Shown piece by piece: positions 1 through 7,071 of a DNA stretch of 15,099 nt (positions are counted from its first letter, which is position 1; the number at the start of each line of letters is the position of its first letter). The notes under the pieces are model-generated. The model ran no database searches, was not told the DNA's origin, and saw only the letters and a program-made list of their open reading frames with translations. This DNA is from Thiomargarita sp. (GTDB lineage: Bacteria; Pseudomonadota; Gammaproteobacteria; Beggiatoales; Beggiatoaceae). The stretch lies in NCBI GenBank assembly GCA_020721025.1, contig DYNO01000070.1, positions 1 to 15,099 on the forward strand. The letters are read 5' to 3'. Made by a program: the position numbers and the translations under genes.

Positions 1-178
1 TGTAATACTGATATGCCGCAGCTTTAGACCACTTATTAACCAATTGACCAGATTCATCTTTTTGGCTAAAGTAGTCTAAAATCTGATTGTAGCAGTGTCT
101 TCTATGTCCGCACGCTTTGTTGAGATAATCTTTCTGTTCAGGCGTGGGACGTAGTTCTATTTTGTGTGCTAATAACAT
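1..178 (-). CDS. tnpB: TnpB/OrfB-type transposon nuclease, N-terminal fragment (cut by window edge)
   Basis: The minus strand reads 59 codons from an ATG at 178 without a stop and runs off the left edge. The protein begins MLLAHKIELRPTPEQ and continues with a Cys-His-rich stretch (CGHRRHCYN) and a Tyr/Trp-containing helix-turn-helix region. This is the usual N-terminus of IS200/IS605-family OrfB (TnpB), the RNA-guided nuclease carried by IS605/IS607/IS1341-type elements. The RuvC-like and zinc-finger parts lie outside the window, so activity cannot be judged. The ribosome-binding site is weak. The gene lies 66 nt downstream of thiS on the same strand and has its own strong promoter, as expected for a self-contained element inserted next to thiS. 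Family assignment is from N-terminal resemblance only. Confidence 0.8.
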   Translation of the reverse strand, partial: MLLAHKIELRPTPEQKDYLNKACGHRRHCYNQILDYFSQKDESGQLVNKWSKAAAYQYY

Positions 179-204
179 GTCTGTTTCACAATAAACCAGA
201 ATAA

Positions 205-233
205 ATCATAGTAGAATTAGTGATTGTTGTCAA
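205..233 (-). promoter_or_regulatory. Near-consensus sigma70 promoter driving tnpB
   Basis: On the minus strand TTGACA (233-228) is followed by exactly 17 nt and then TATGAT (210-205). That is a perfect -35 and a one-mismatch -10 at optimal spacing. Transcription would start near 198, about 20 nt before the tnpB ATG at 178. It sits in the short gap between thiS and tnpB, so it probably came with the mobile element. No experimental support is available. Confidence 0.7.
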
Positions 234-244
234 CCTTTACCACT

Positions 245-445
245 TCAGCCCCCCCCAATCGCTTGCACAATTTCTATCTTATCTCCTTGTGTTAAAATAC
301 GCGTTCCGAATTGGCTGCGTGGCACGATGGTTAAATTTACTTCCACTGCCAAACGTTTATTTTCTAAACCCAAGTGATGAATCAACTGTAAAATCGTATC
401 GTTTTCTTGCAGTTGATGCAATTGACCATTAACCATGATATCCAT
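245..445 (-). CDS. thiS: ThiS, sulfur carrier protein for thiamine thiazole synthesis
   Basis: A 66-residue ubiquitin-fold protein starting MDIMVNGQ and ending in Gly-Gly-Gly. The family's diglycine tail is adenylated by ThiF and converted to the thiocarboxylate that gives sulfur to ThiG. The FGTRILTQGDKIEIVQAIGGG-type ending is characteristic of ThiS. I chose the ATG at 445 because AGGAGA stands 6 nt upstream and known ThiS proteins start at this point; an upstream in-frame ATG at 469 would add eight residues and lacks a good ribosome-binding site. The last three glycines are encoded by a run of eight G (249-256), which is sensitive to slippage or sequencing error. thiG is not next to it: the next gene on the strand is tnpB. 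Divergent from lspA, with only 28 nt between starts. Confidence 0.9.
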   Translation of the reverse strand: MDIMVNGQLHQLQENDTILQLIHHLGLENKRLAVEVNLTIVPRSQFGTRILTQGDKIEIVQAIGGG

Positions 446-451
446 TAGTAT
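422..451 (+). promoter_or_regulatory. Possible sigma70 promoter for lspA inside the thiS 5' end
   Basis: TTGACC (422-427), 18-nt spacer, TAGTAT (446-451). Transcription would begin near 458, just before the lspA start codons at 474 and 483. The two genes diverge with 28 nt between them, so the lspA promoter has to overlap the start of thiS. Matches are 5/6 and 4/6, so this is a candidate only. Confidence 0.35.
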
Positions 452-473
452 TCTCCTATTCAACCACATTTAA

Positions 474-959
474 ATGAGAGCCATGTACAAATTTCTATGG
501 CTGGGAATCAGTTTTTTCGTCATCGTAATTGACCAACTGACGAAAACTTGGGCTACCGACAACCTGCTCTTCGCACAATCAGTCATACTCACGCCATTTC
601 TTAATTTTACCCTATTACACAACACCGGCGCAGCATTCAGTTTCCTCGCCGACGCAGGTGGATGGCAACGTTGGTTTTTCATGGGGTTAGCCGCAATTAT
701 CAGTATTGGTTTATTCATCTGGATATTACGCCTCAGTGCGAAACAAATGTGGTTAGGAATCGCTTTAGCCCTCATTTTAGGTGGTGCGATAGGCAACTTG
801 ATTGATCGAACTATTTACGGATATGTCATTGATTTCATAGATTTATATTATCAACAGTGGCATTGGCCCGCCTTCAATGTTGCTGACAGTGCGATCAGTA
901 TTGGCGTATTTATGTTGTTGATAGAAGCATTATTTTTTGGAGAGAAAAAACATGATTGA
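474..959 (+). CDS. lspA: LspA, lipoprotein signal peptidase (signal peptidase II)
   Basis: A 161-residue inner-membrane aspartyl protease that cleaves the signal peptide of diacylglyceryl-modified prolipoproteins. Four hydrophobic segments are visible (about residues 7-20, 65-86, 92-106 and 138-156). Conserved motifs appear in the expected order: DQLTK (20-24), HNTGAAFSF (49-57), GGAIGNLIDR (103-112), VIDFID (118-123) and FNVADSAIS (134-142). The catalytic dyad should be one of the Asp residues in the NLIDR/VIDFID region plus D138. Length is typical. The start could be 474 or 483 (MYKFL...); neither has a strong ribosome-binding site, although GAGAG lies just before 483. The end overlaps the next gene by 8 nt, suggesting one transcript. 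Confidence 0.95.
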   Translation: MRAMYKFLWLGISFFVIVIDQLTKTWATDNLLFAQSVILTPFLNFTLLHNTGAAFSFLADAGGWQRWFFMGLAAIISIGLFIWILRLSAKQMWLGIALALILGGAIGNLIDRTIYGYVIDFIDLYYQQWHWPAFNVADSAISIGVFMLLIEALFFGEKKHD

Positions 960-1530
960 TTCCAACGAATTAGCAACACGACTTCCGCCCGGACAACGCC
1001 CAGTAGAAAATTTACCCGTGTTAGATTTGGGAATTCAGCCGAAAATCTCATCGGAAGTGTGGACGCTCCAACTCGCAGGAGAGATTGATGCGCCACAAGC
1101 GATTGATTGGCAAAATTTTATGAAACTACCACAACGAGAAGTCATTGCCGATATTCACTGCGTGACGCATTGGACGCGTTTTGACGTAAGGTGGCAAGGG
1201 GTCGCTGCGAAAGAAATTATCGCCTTGGCGCGCCCTAAAGCTGAAGTGAAATTTGTGGTATTGCATTCTGCCGATGGTTACACCACCAATTTACCGCTTG
1301 ACGTGTTGCTCGACGACGATATTTTATTTGCAAATCAATTAGATGGCGAAGCTGTGTCGCTCGAACATGGGGGACCGGTGCGCGTGGTGGTGCCAAAACG
1401 TTATTTTTGGAAAAGTGCCAAATGGGTGACTGCAATTCATTTTCACCTGACCGATCAACCCGGTTACTGGGAAGTGCGCGGTTATCATAATGATGCCGAA
1501 CCGTTTAAAGAACAGCGGTATGCTCGTTGA
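952..1530 (+). CDS. Cytoplasmic molybdopterin-binding oxidoreductase (sulfite oxidase-like fold)
   Basis: A 192-residue single-domain protein of the oxidoreductase molybdopterin-binding family (SUOX/YedY-like fold). The invariant molybdenum-ligating cysteine is C70 in IHCVTHWTRFD. Other family landmarks are HSADGYTTNLPL (105-116), the HGGPVRVVVP segment (139-148) and FWKSAKWV (152-159), followed by a Trp-Glu motif near the C-terminus. There is no signal peptide, no Tat motif and no second (dimerization or cytochrome) domain, so it should be a cytoplasmic stand-alone domain. The substrate is unknown. I chose ATG 952 because GGAGAG lies at 939-944; the longer in-frame start at 937 has none. It overlaps the end of lspA by 8 nt and is probably cotranscribed with it. 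Confidence 0.85.
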   Translation: MIDSNELATRLPPGQRPVENLPVLDLGIQPKISSEVWTLQLAGEIDAPQAIDWQNFMKLPQREVIADIHCVTHWTRFDVRWQGVAAKEIIALARPKAEVKFVVLHSADGYTTNLPLDVLLDDDILFANQLDGEAVSLEHGGPVRVVVPKRYFWKSAKWVTAIHFHLTDQPGYWEVRGYHNDAEPFKEQRYAR

Positions 1531-1638
1531 ACCGTGACTCAAATCGTTATTTTTGACAATGCGAATTGCGAGAAGTTCATCTGAATATTAAGTATTGCTG
1601 TAAATACCTGTTTTCTCACATAAAAATCACTAAAAATT

Positions 1639-2934
1639 GTGTCATACCTGTCATTTCTCATCACGACGGTCATAGTCCAACTCGAACAAATCATTACATG
1701 GCTCATTCACCCCATCGGTTGGCTATTTTCATTTTCTCGCTACGTGGCAAACCGTTTTATTCTCGACCGTTGCCCACAGACCGCCGCGGCATTGACTTAC
1801 ACCACGTTGCTGTCACTCGTGCCCATGTTAGCGGTTGGATTTTCCATTTTAGCCGCTTTCCCGGTTTTTAAGAACTTTGGTGACGAAATTCAAAATTTCA
1901 TCTTCACCAACTTCGTCCCCGCCTCGCAACAAGTCATTCAAAACTACATTCTCGGATTCGCCGACAAAGCCACCCATTTAACCGCAGTCGGGGTCATTTT
2001 TCTGGTGATCACCGCGTTATTGCTCATGGAAACCATTGACCACGCGCTCAATGACATCTGGCAAGTGCACAAAAAACGCTCCGGAGTCGCAGTTTTCATG
2101 GTGTATTGGGCGGTATTGAGTTTGGGACCGTTGCTCATCGGTTTCAGCTTCGCCGCGACTTCTTTTGTATTTTCGTTACCGGGAATTGCTGATTTTGCTC
2201 AGATAATGGGGCTCAAACAGGTACTTTTGGGAATCATGCCATTCGTATTGAACACCATCGCTTTTAGTCTCATTTATGTCGTGGTGCCCAATCGGTATGT
2301 ATCCTTATATCATGGGATTATAGGAGGGATATTTGCCGCGCTCTTGTTTGAAACTGCGAAAAAAGGCTTTGCTTTCTACGTCACTCGTTTCCCCACGTAT
2401 GAACTGGTTTATGGCACCTTGGCAGTGATTCCGATCTTCCTCGTTTGGGTGTATATGTCGTGGTTAATCATCCTGTTAGGCGCGGAAATCACCCGTTCCC
2501 TGACGATTTTTCATCGTGATGACAGTAGTCCGACTTTTTGTGTACCGCGCAATGCGTTGGTGTGGAGCTTTCGCATTATTGGTCATTTATGGCAGGCGCA
2601 ACAGGAACGGCGGATGTTGAATTTAAACGAATTACAACGACTCGAACCGCAATTTACCGATATTTCTTTAGAACGTTTGCTCAATCATCTGGAACAGCAA
2701 AAATGGTTACATCTCACTGCGAAGGGGCAATACGCCTTATCTCGTGATATTCATGAAGTTACGCTATTAGATTTATACAGCGCGCTGTCTGATTTATTGA
2801 AACCGATAGAAACGCAACGTGATGAATGGGATAAAATTTTAAATACCGTTCTTTTAGAAACTCACCAATCGCTCCATAAAACGATGCAAGTGCCACTTTA
2901 TTATTTATACCAAAAAGAGAATTTTTCCGAATGA
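1639..2934 (+). CDS. yihY: YihY/BrkB-family inner membrane protein with C-terminal winged-helix-like extension
   Basis: A 431-residue polytopic membrane protein. Residues about 30-290 match the YihY/UPF0761 (formerly misnamed RNase BN) family: TAAALTYTTLLSLVPMLAV near the N-terminus, ETIDHALNDIW, the VVPNRYV loop, LLFETAKKGFAFYVTRFPTYELVYGTLAVIPIFLVWVY, and GAEITRSL at the end of the membrane part. Six hydrophobic segments are apparent. Residues about 300-431 are soluble and read like a winged helix (NLNELQRLEPQFTDISLERLLNHLEQQKWL), a C-terminal addition absent from the shorter E. coli-type proteins. Molecular function is not established. The start is a GTG without a clear ribosome-binding site; an in-frame stop at 1621 leaves no ATG alternative upstream. 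Its stop overlaps the next ATG (ATGA). Confidence 0.88.
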   Translation: MSYLSFLITTVIVQLEQIITWLIHPIGWLFSFSRYVANRFILDRCPQTAAALTYTTLLSLVPMLAVGFSILAAFPVFKNFGDEIQNFIFTNFVPASQQVIQNYILGFADKATHLTAVGVIFLVITALLLMETIDHALNDIWQVHKKRSGVAVFMVYWAVLSLGPLLIGFSFAATSFVFSLPGIADFAQIMGLKQVLLGIMPFVLNTIAFSLIYVVVPNRYVSLYHGIIGGIFAALLFETAKKGFAFYVTRFPTYELVYGTLAVIPIFLVWVYMSWLIILLGAEITRSLTIFHRDDSSPTFCVPRNALVWSFRIIGHLWQAQQERRMLNLNELQRLEPQFTDISLERLLNHLEQQKWLHLTAKGQYALSRDIHEVTLLDLYSALSDLLKPIETQRDEWDKILNTVLLETHQSLHKTMQVPLYYLYQKENFSE

Positions 2935-3701
2935 CGGGATTGTTGGTTGACAGTCATGTCCATTTTGATGATGTCAGTTTTGACCCAGATCGAGAAGACA
3001 CATGGCAACGCGCGCAGGATGCTGGAGTAAAAATTCAAATTATTCCCGCAGTGACCGCGAACGGTTGGCAAAATTTAGCCGCCATTTGTCAGCATTATCC
3101 CGGAGTGTATCCCGCTTTTGGACTGCATCCGATGTATGTGGCGGAGCATAAAATTGAACATTTGCAGCAATTAATTCAATATTTACAACAGCCTAACGTG
3201 GTTGCAGTGGGCGAATGTGGCTTAGATTACTTTGTCGCCGATTTAGACCGAGAACAGCAACTTTATTTTTTCATCGAACAATTACGTTTAGCGCAACAGT
3301 TTGAATTACCAGTGATTATTCATGCGCGGCGCGCCGTCGATGAGGTGATAAAATGTTTGCGACGTTCTCATTGTCGTGGCGTGGTGCACAGTTTTTCTGG
3401 CAGTGAACAGCAAGCCAACCAATTGTTAAATTTAGGATTTTATCTCAGTTTTGGAGGCACTATTACCTACCCGCGCGCCCAACGATTGCGACAATTGGTG
3501 CAAATTTTACCACTAGAACGCATTTTGTTAGAAACCGATGCCCCCGATCAACCGTTGAGCACCCATCGCGGGGAACGCAATGAACCCAGTTATTTATTAG
3601 AAATTGTTCACACGCTCGCCCAATTACGCCGTGAATCCCCCGAACAGGTCGCCGCGGTGACCACGCAAAACGCACTCACTTTATTTGGTTTACCATCATG
3701 A
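2931..3701 (+). CDS. TatD-family metal-dependent hydrolase (YjjV-like)
   Basis: A 256-residue TIM-barrel metallohydrolase of the amidohydrolase superfamily. All expected metal ligands are present: H9-x-H11 (SHVHFD), E95 in GECGLDY, H131 in VIIHARRA, H153 in VVHSFSG, and D203 in ETDAPDQPL. TatD proteins are usually DNA exonucleases/deoxyribonucleases or related hydrolases; the ending ETDAP and the overall length are closest to the YjjV branch, but I would not assign a substrate. The start codon overlaps the yihY stop, and the stop overlaps the tcdA start (ATGA at 3698-3701), so translation of the three genes is probably coupled. Confidence 0.92.
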   Translation: MTGLLVDSHVHFDDVSFDPDREDTWQRAQDAGVKIQIIPAVTANGWQNLAAICQHYPGVYPAFGLHPMYVAEHKIEHLQQLIQYLQQPNVVAVGECGLDYFVADLDREQQLYFFIEQLRLAQQFELPVIIHARRAVDEVIKCLRRSHCRGVVHSFSGSEQQANQLLNLGFYLSFGGTITYPRAQRLRQLVQILPLERILLETDAPDQPLSTHRGERNEPSYLLEIVHTLAQLRRESPEQVAAVTTQNALTLFGLPS

Positions 3702-4444
3702 TAGAAGATTTTTATTCGCGCACTGCGATTTTATTGACCGAAGCCGAATTAGCGCATTTGGTACAACATCATGTTTTTATTGCTGGTTTGGGGGGAGTGG
3801 GCAGTTATGTTGCAGAAATTTTGGGGCGGGTGGGTTTGCAACGCTTGACGATCTTGGATCATGATGTGGTGGTTTCTTCCAATGTAAACAGACAGTTAAT
3901 CGCACTCCATTCGACCTTGGGACAGAAAAAAGCGGAAGTGATGGCGAATCGGTTGCGGGATATCAATCCCAATGTGCAGTTGACGGTGATGACGGATTTT
4001 TTGGAAAAAGAGCAAGCAGAATCAGTGGTTACGCAGGGTCAGTTTGATTTTGTGATTGATTGCATTGATTCGATTGCGTGTAAGGCGGAATTGGTGGCGG
4101 CGTGTTTGCGACATAATATTCCTGTGGCTTCGAGCATGGGGGCGGGGAATCGGTTGGATGTGACGCAGGTGAAAATTGCTAAGTTAAATCAAACGTCTGG
4201 CTGTGCATTGGCGCGGGAATTACGCGGGATGTTACGCAAGATGGAGGTAAAAACCAATTATCCTGTGGTGTATTCAACCGAAATTCCCCGCCAACCGTTG
4301 CCGCATCAACCCGTGAGCAGTGAGCCGCCGGGCAGAGCGAGAGCCGTCAATGGGACGATAGCTTATTTACCCGCATTGTTCGGCGTGATGTTGGCGGGGT
4401 ATGTCATTAAAAAAATCCTGGATAATCAGTCGGCGAGCGGCTAA
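3698..4444 (+). CDS. tcdA: TcdA (CsdL), tRNA threonylcarbamoyladenosine dehydratase
   Basis: A 248-residue E1/ThiF/MoeB-like adenylating enzyme that cyclizes t6A37 of ANN-decoding tRNAs to ct6A. The Rossmann ATP-binding motif GLGGVGS is at 30-36, the acidic strand end DHD at 54-56, the NVNRQ motif at 62-66, and the DCID motif at 121-124. The segment SMGAGNRLDVTQVKI (146-160) and the hydrophobic C-terminal helix (about 226-243) are typical of TcdA. It lacks the MoeB/ThiF CxxC zinc pairs, which supports TcdA over a ThiS-activating enzyme. It is the last gene of the plus-strand run and is convergent with the TPR gene, 12 nt away, with no obvious hairpin terminator between. Confidence 0.93.
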   Translation: MIEDFYSRTAILLTEAELAHLVQHHVFIAGLGGVGSYVAEILGRVGLQRLTILDHDVVVSSNVNRQLIALHSTLGQKKAEVMANRLRDINPNVQLTVMTDFLEKEQAESVVTQGQFDFVIDCIDSIACKAELVAACLRHNIPVASSMGAGNRLDVTQVKIAKLNQTSGCALARELRGMLRKMEVKTNYPVVYSTEIPRQPLPHQPVSSEPPGRARAVNGTIAYLPALFGVMLAGYVIKKILDNQSASG

Positions 4445-4456
4445 ATCTCCGATAAA

Positions 4457-6289
4457 TCAAGAAGATGCGGATTCAGAAGGCATTTCAAATCGTTGCATCA
4501 ATTCTTGGGTCAACAAGGTTCGCATCTGTGCAAATTCCGCCCGTTCGCCATAAATTCGCACCAATTTGTCTAACTCTTCCAGCGTTCTTTCAACGGTTTT
4601 CTTGCGATAAGTCAGTTTTAAACCGGTTTCCATCGTGGCGAAGGCTTCGGCATTTCCATTGGCAAGCAGGGCAAGGGCAAGAGAACATTGAAAACTGCCA
4701 TCTTTGGGACGTTGTTGCGTGGCGTGTTGCAGTAATTCGACAGCCGTTTGAGGTTGCTGTTGCCAAAGTGCAATCATGCCACGATGCTTTTGCAGATATT
4801 CTAAATAAATGCCAGTTTTCTCAGCCCGTTCAATGTCTTGCAATGCGAGATCGTATTTTTCCATTGCAATGTAAGTGTGCGCCCGGTTGTGATACCAATA
4901 GCCACCATCAGGGGCAATGTCAATCGCGTGTTGATAAGCTGCGAGCGATTCTTCATAGCGTTTTTGATTGTGGTAAACATTGGCTATCCTATCAAAGCAA
5001 CCGGCTTCACCCACCACTGCACCAATGGCGTGATAAAGTTCTGCGGCGTGTTGTAAGGTGTGAATTGCTTCATCAATCTGTTCTTGTTCTGCTAAAACTT
5101 GCGATAGTTGTCCAACACAATAAGCCTCGTTATGTTTATCGCCAATCTGTTGAAACAAAGGTAAAGCCTGTTGATAAGCCGTCCGCGTCGCTTCATAGTC
5201 TGACAAACTTAAATGCACGTTGCCTAATCTTTGGATGCAATCCGCTTCGCCGAGTTTATCGCCAATCTGTTGAAACAAAGGTAAAGCCTGTTGATAAGCC
5301 GTCCTCGCCGCTTCATAGTCTGACAAACTTAAATGCACATCGCCTAAACCTTGAATGCAATTCGCTTCGCCGAGTTTATCGCCAATCTGTTGATACAAAG
5401 GTAAAGCCTGTTGATAAGCCGTCCGCGCCGCTTCATAGTCTGACAATCTTAAATGCACGTCGCCTAAACCTTGAATGCAATTCGCTTCGCCGAGTTTAGA
5501 GCCAATCTGTTGAAATAAATATAAAGCCTGTTGATAAGCCGTCCGCGCTGCCTCATACTCTGACAAACTTGAATGCACCGTACCCAAACGAAAAATGCTC
5601 TCTGCTTCATCAAGCTGATCAGCTAACTGTTGAAATAATTGCACCGCTTGTTTTAAATAATTTTTCGCAGAAATGGGACGACCATAAAAGCTATCAAGCA
5701 CGCCTTGCCAATGGTAGGTACGCGCGATTATCTTTTCACCCACCCGGTGCGCGGTCACTTCTTCTAACATCGGACGGATCAGGGCTTCAATTTTATCCCG
5801 TTGAGTTCCGACATTCCACCAATCACTTGCTTGATTATAAAAATCAACTTCAATTCCGTCTAAATCCGCTAACACTTGGTGATACAATGTTGCCACTTTC
5901 CAGCGCAATTTATCTTGATTTTGCTGTTCACAATATTTTGCTGCTTGGAGGTTTAGTTTTCGATAACATTGCAGATCATTTTGATAAAATTTAGCTAACA
6001 AGAGCTTACGGGTGCTTTCATGCACTGCATAACCGCCGCCCCACAAATGTTCAATGTAGGATTGACTCAGCAAGGTTTTCAATTCTTCGGTGGTCAAATT
6101 AGTTTCTAACAGTGCATCCAAAAACGGTTCATCAAACTGACGAGGAATTGCCGCAGCCCACACCGCTTCGCGCACCGCTGGAGATAACTGATTCAAGCTA
6201 AACTCCATGAGCATCCAGCTTTTTTCTTCCTCAGAAGTTGTCGCTTGTAATCGTGCCAAAAAATCGGCATAAATGGAATAATCGGTCAT
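4457..6289 (-). CDS. Winged-helix/TPR protein, sensor half of a split STAND-like ATPase
   Basis: A 610-residue soluble protein. Residues about 30-105 (LSPAVREAVWAAAIPRQF..., HLWGGGYAVHESTRKLL) look like the winged-helix domain that follows the nucleotide-binding domain in STAND ATPases. A helical linker follows. From about 185 to 560 there are TPR repeats, including four almost identical 40-residue units at about 224-383 (core LSDYEAARTAYQQALPLFQQIG) and more diverged TPRs after them (NRAHTYIAMEKYDLALQDIERA). TPR arrays of this type bind proteins or peptides and serve as the sensing part of STAND proteins. Its ATG overlaps the stop of the upstream P-loop gene (ATGA, 6286-6289). No catalytic effector domain is visible. 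The functional assignment is inference from architecture. Confidence 0.85.
   Translation of the reverse strand: MTDYSIYADFLARLQATTSEEEKSWMLMEFSLNQLSPAVREAVWAAAIPRQFDEPFLDALLETNLTTEELKTLLSQSYIEHLWGGGYAVHESTRKLLLAKFYQNDLQCYRKLNLQAAKYCEQQNQDKLRWKVATLYHQVLADLDGIEVDFYNQASDWWNVGTQRDKIEALIRPMLEEVTAHRVGEKIIARTYHWQGVLDSFYGRPISAKNYLKQAVQLFQQLADQLDEAESIFRLGTVHSSLSEYEAARTAYQQALYLFQQIGSKLGEANCIQGLGDVHLRLSDYEAARTAYQQALPLYQQIGDKLGEANCIQGLGDVHLSLSDYEAARTAYQQALPLFQQIGDKLGEADCIQRLGNVHLSLSDYEATRTAYQQALPLFQQIGDKHNEAYCVGQLSQVLAEQEQIDEAIHTLQHAAELYHAIGAVVGEAGCFDRIANVYHNQKRYEESLAAYQHAIDIAPDGGYWYHNRAHTYIAMEKYDLALQDIERAEKTGIYLEYLQKHRGMIALWQQQPQTAVELLQHATQQRPKDGSFQCSLALALLANGNAEAFATMETGLKLTYRKKTVERTLEELDKLVRIYGERAEFAQMRTLLTQELMQRFEMPSESASS
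5141..5620 (-). repeat. Four tandem 120-bp repeats encoding TPR units
   Basis: Four consecutive copies of a 120-bp unit begin at 5141, 5261, 5381 and 5501, each opening with gccaatctgttga on the plus strand. They differ at only a few positions, mostly silent or conservative (L/Y, A/T, R/S changes). A fifth, more diverged unit begins at 5621. The exact 120-bp period keeps the frame, so units can be gained or lost by recombination without breaking the protein. The array corresponds to residues about 224-383 of the TPR protein. Confidence 0.92.
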
Positions 6290-7065
6290 GATTTTCTTGG
6301 AAGTCTCTTAATAAATTCAATAATTTTTGCTGGATCACCCTCAAAAGCAGAACAAATGCCTTGCAAAAAGCCAAACGGTTCAACGGACGGAATGCTTTTC
6401 CCCAATGCCTCCACTACGGGCATCCAATGTATTGCTTCTCTCACGCCGTCCAATATCCACTTTTCACAACAATGTCCCCACTCAATCCGCGACACATCTG
6501 GCACACACTGCCCCGCCACCATCACCCGTAAATTTTCTGAATTCGCCACTTCTGTCAAAAAGTCCCCACTCACCCACTCTTTCATCTCATCATTCGCCTG
6601 CTCAAACGTATCCATCATCACCACACATTGTCGTTGCACCGCTTGCATGTCCGAAAACCACGCATTTGTCAACGCTGCCAACCGTTCCTCACGACTCAAA
6701 TTTGTACTCCCTTGTAACGCAACATGAATTTGATTCTCATTGCCCCACTGTGCAACATTTTTCAATTCAACCGCAGATCGCCCACTTAATTCAGCCACTT
6801 TATCGCTAAACGCTCGGAATAACTCATTTTTCAATTGGCGCATCATTTTAAAAAACAATCCTGCCAGACTCAAACTGGTGCCGCGTAAATCCACAGGAAT
6901 ATGATGAGACTCTTTAGGAATATGGGTGCGACAATGCGTTAACAAGGTCGATTTGCCACTGCCCGATTTCCCCTCAAACAACAAAATCCGTCGCTCACAT
7001 TCCGGTTGCACTAACTCGTTGAATGCGAGACGTTCTGCTTGATAATTCGCAATATTTTCAGACAT
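6286..7065 (-). CDS. P-loop NTPase, nucleotide-binding half of a split STAND-like ATPase
   Basis: A 259-residue protein with Walker A GKSGSGKST (32-40), a hydrophobic strand plus DTFEQ as Walker B (147-156), a sensor-1 strand NLRVMVAGQ (178-186), and a GDP motif (243-245) near the C-terminus, matching the GxP helical-domain motif of STAND/AAA_16-type ATPases. It stops just where the winged-helix domain should begin, and the next gene (ATGA overlap) starts with that domain. In related STAND proteins the sensor-1 strand commonly ends in AGR; here it is AGQ. The gene starts 6 nt after the stop of the small membrane protein, with little visible ribosome-binding site, so translation is probably coupled. 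Biological role unknown. Confidence 0.85.
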   Translation of the reverse strand: MSENIANYQAERLAFNELVQPECERRILLFEGKSGSGKSTLLTHCRTHIPKESHHIPVDLRGTSLSLAGLFFKMMRQLKNELFRAFSDKVAELSGRSAVELKNVAQWGNENQIHVALQGSTNLSREERLAALTNAWFSDMQAVQRQCVVMMDTFEQANDEMKEWVSGDFLTEVANSENLRVMVAGQCVPDVSRIEWGHCCEKWILDGVREAIHWMPVVEALGKSIPSVEPFGFLQGICSAFEGDPAKIIEFIKRLPRKS

Positions 7066-7071
7066 GGCAGG

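Noticed and set aside
220..432. A 70-codon plus-strand frame at the left end
   Set aside because: Antisense to thiS, which has a clear ribosome-binding site and the diagnostic Gly-Gly end.
1552..1600. Promoter before the YihY gene from TTGACA at 1553
   Set aside because: No acceptable -10 at 16-18 nt spacing, so I did not list it as a feature.
3698..4444. ThiF, the ThiS-activating enzyme, because thiS is nearby
   Set aside because: The protein lacks the CxxC zinc pairs of ThiF/MoeB and has the TcdA-type C-terminal hydrophobic helix and motifs.
4445..4456. A terminator between the convergent tcdA and TPR genes
   Set aside because: Only 12 nt lie between the stops and no stem plus T-tract was found.
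4465..5499. A 344-codon plus-strand reading frame with internal repeats
   Set aside because: It is antisense to the TPR gene; its repetition mirrors the 120-bp TPR-coding units and it encodes no recognisable domain.
5141..5620. Regular tandem repeats that might suggest CRISPR
   Set aside because: Units are contiguous 120-bp copies without unique spacers and encode TPR motifs in frame.
6327..6809. Plus-strand frames opposite the P-loop gene
   Set aside because: Low-complexity Ser/Pro/His composition typical of a reversed coding strand; the minus-strand protein has Walker A and B motifs.
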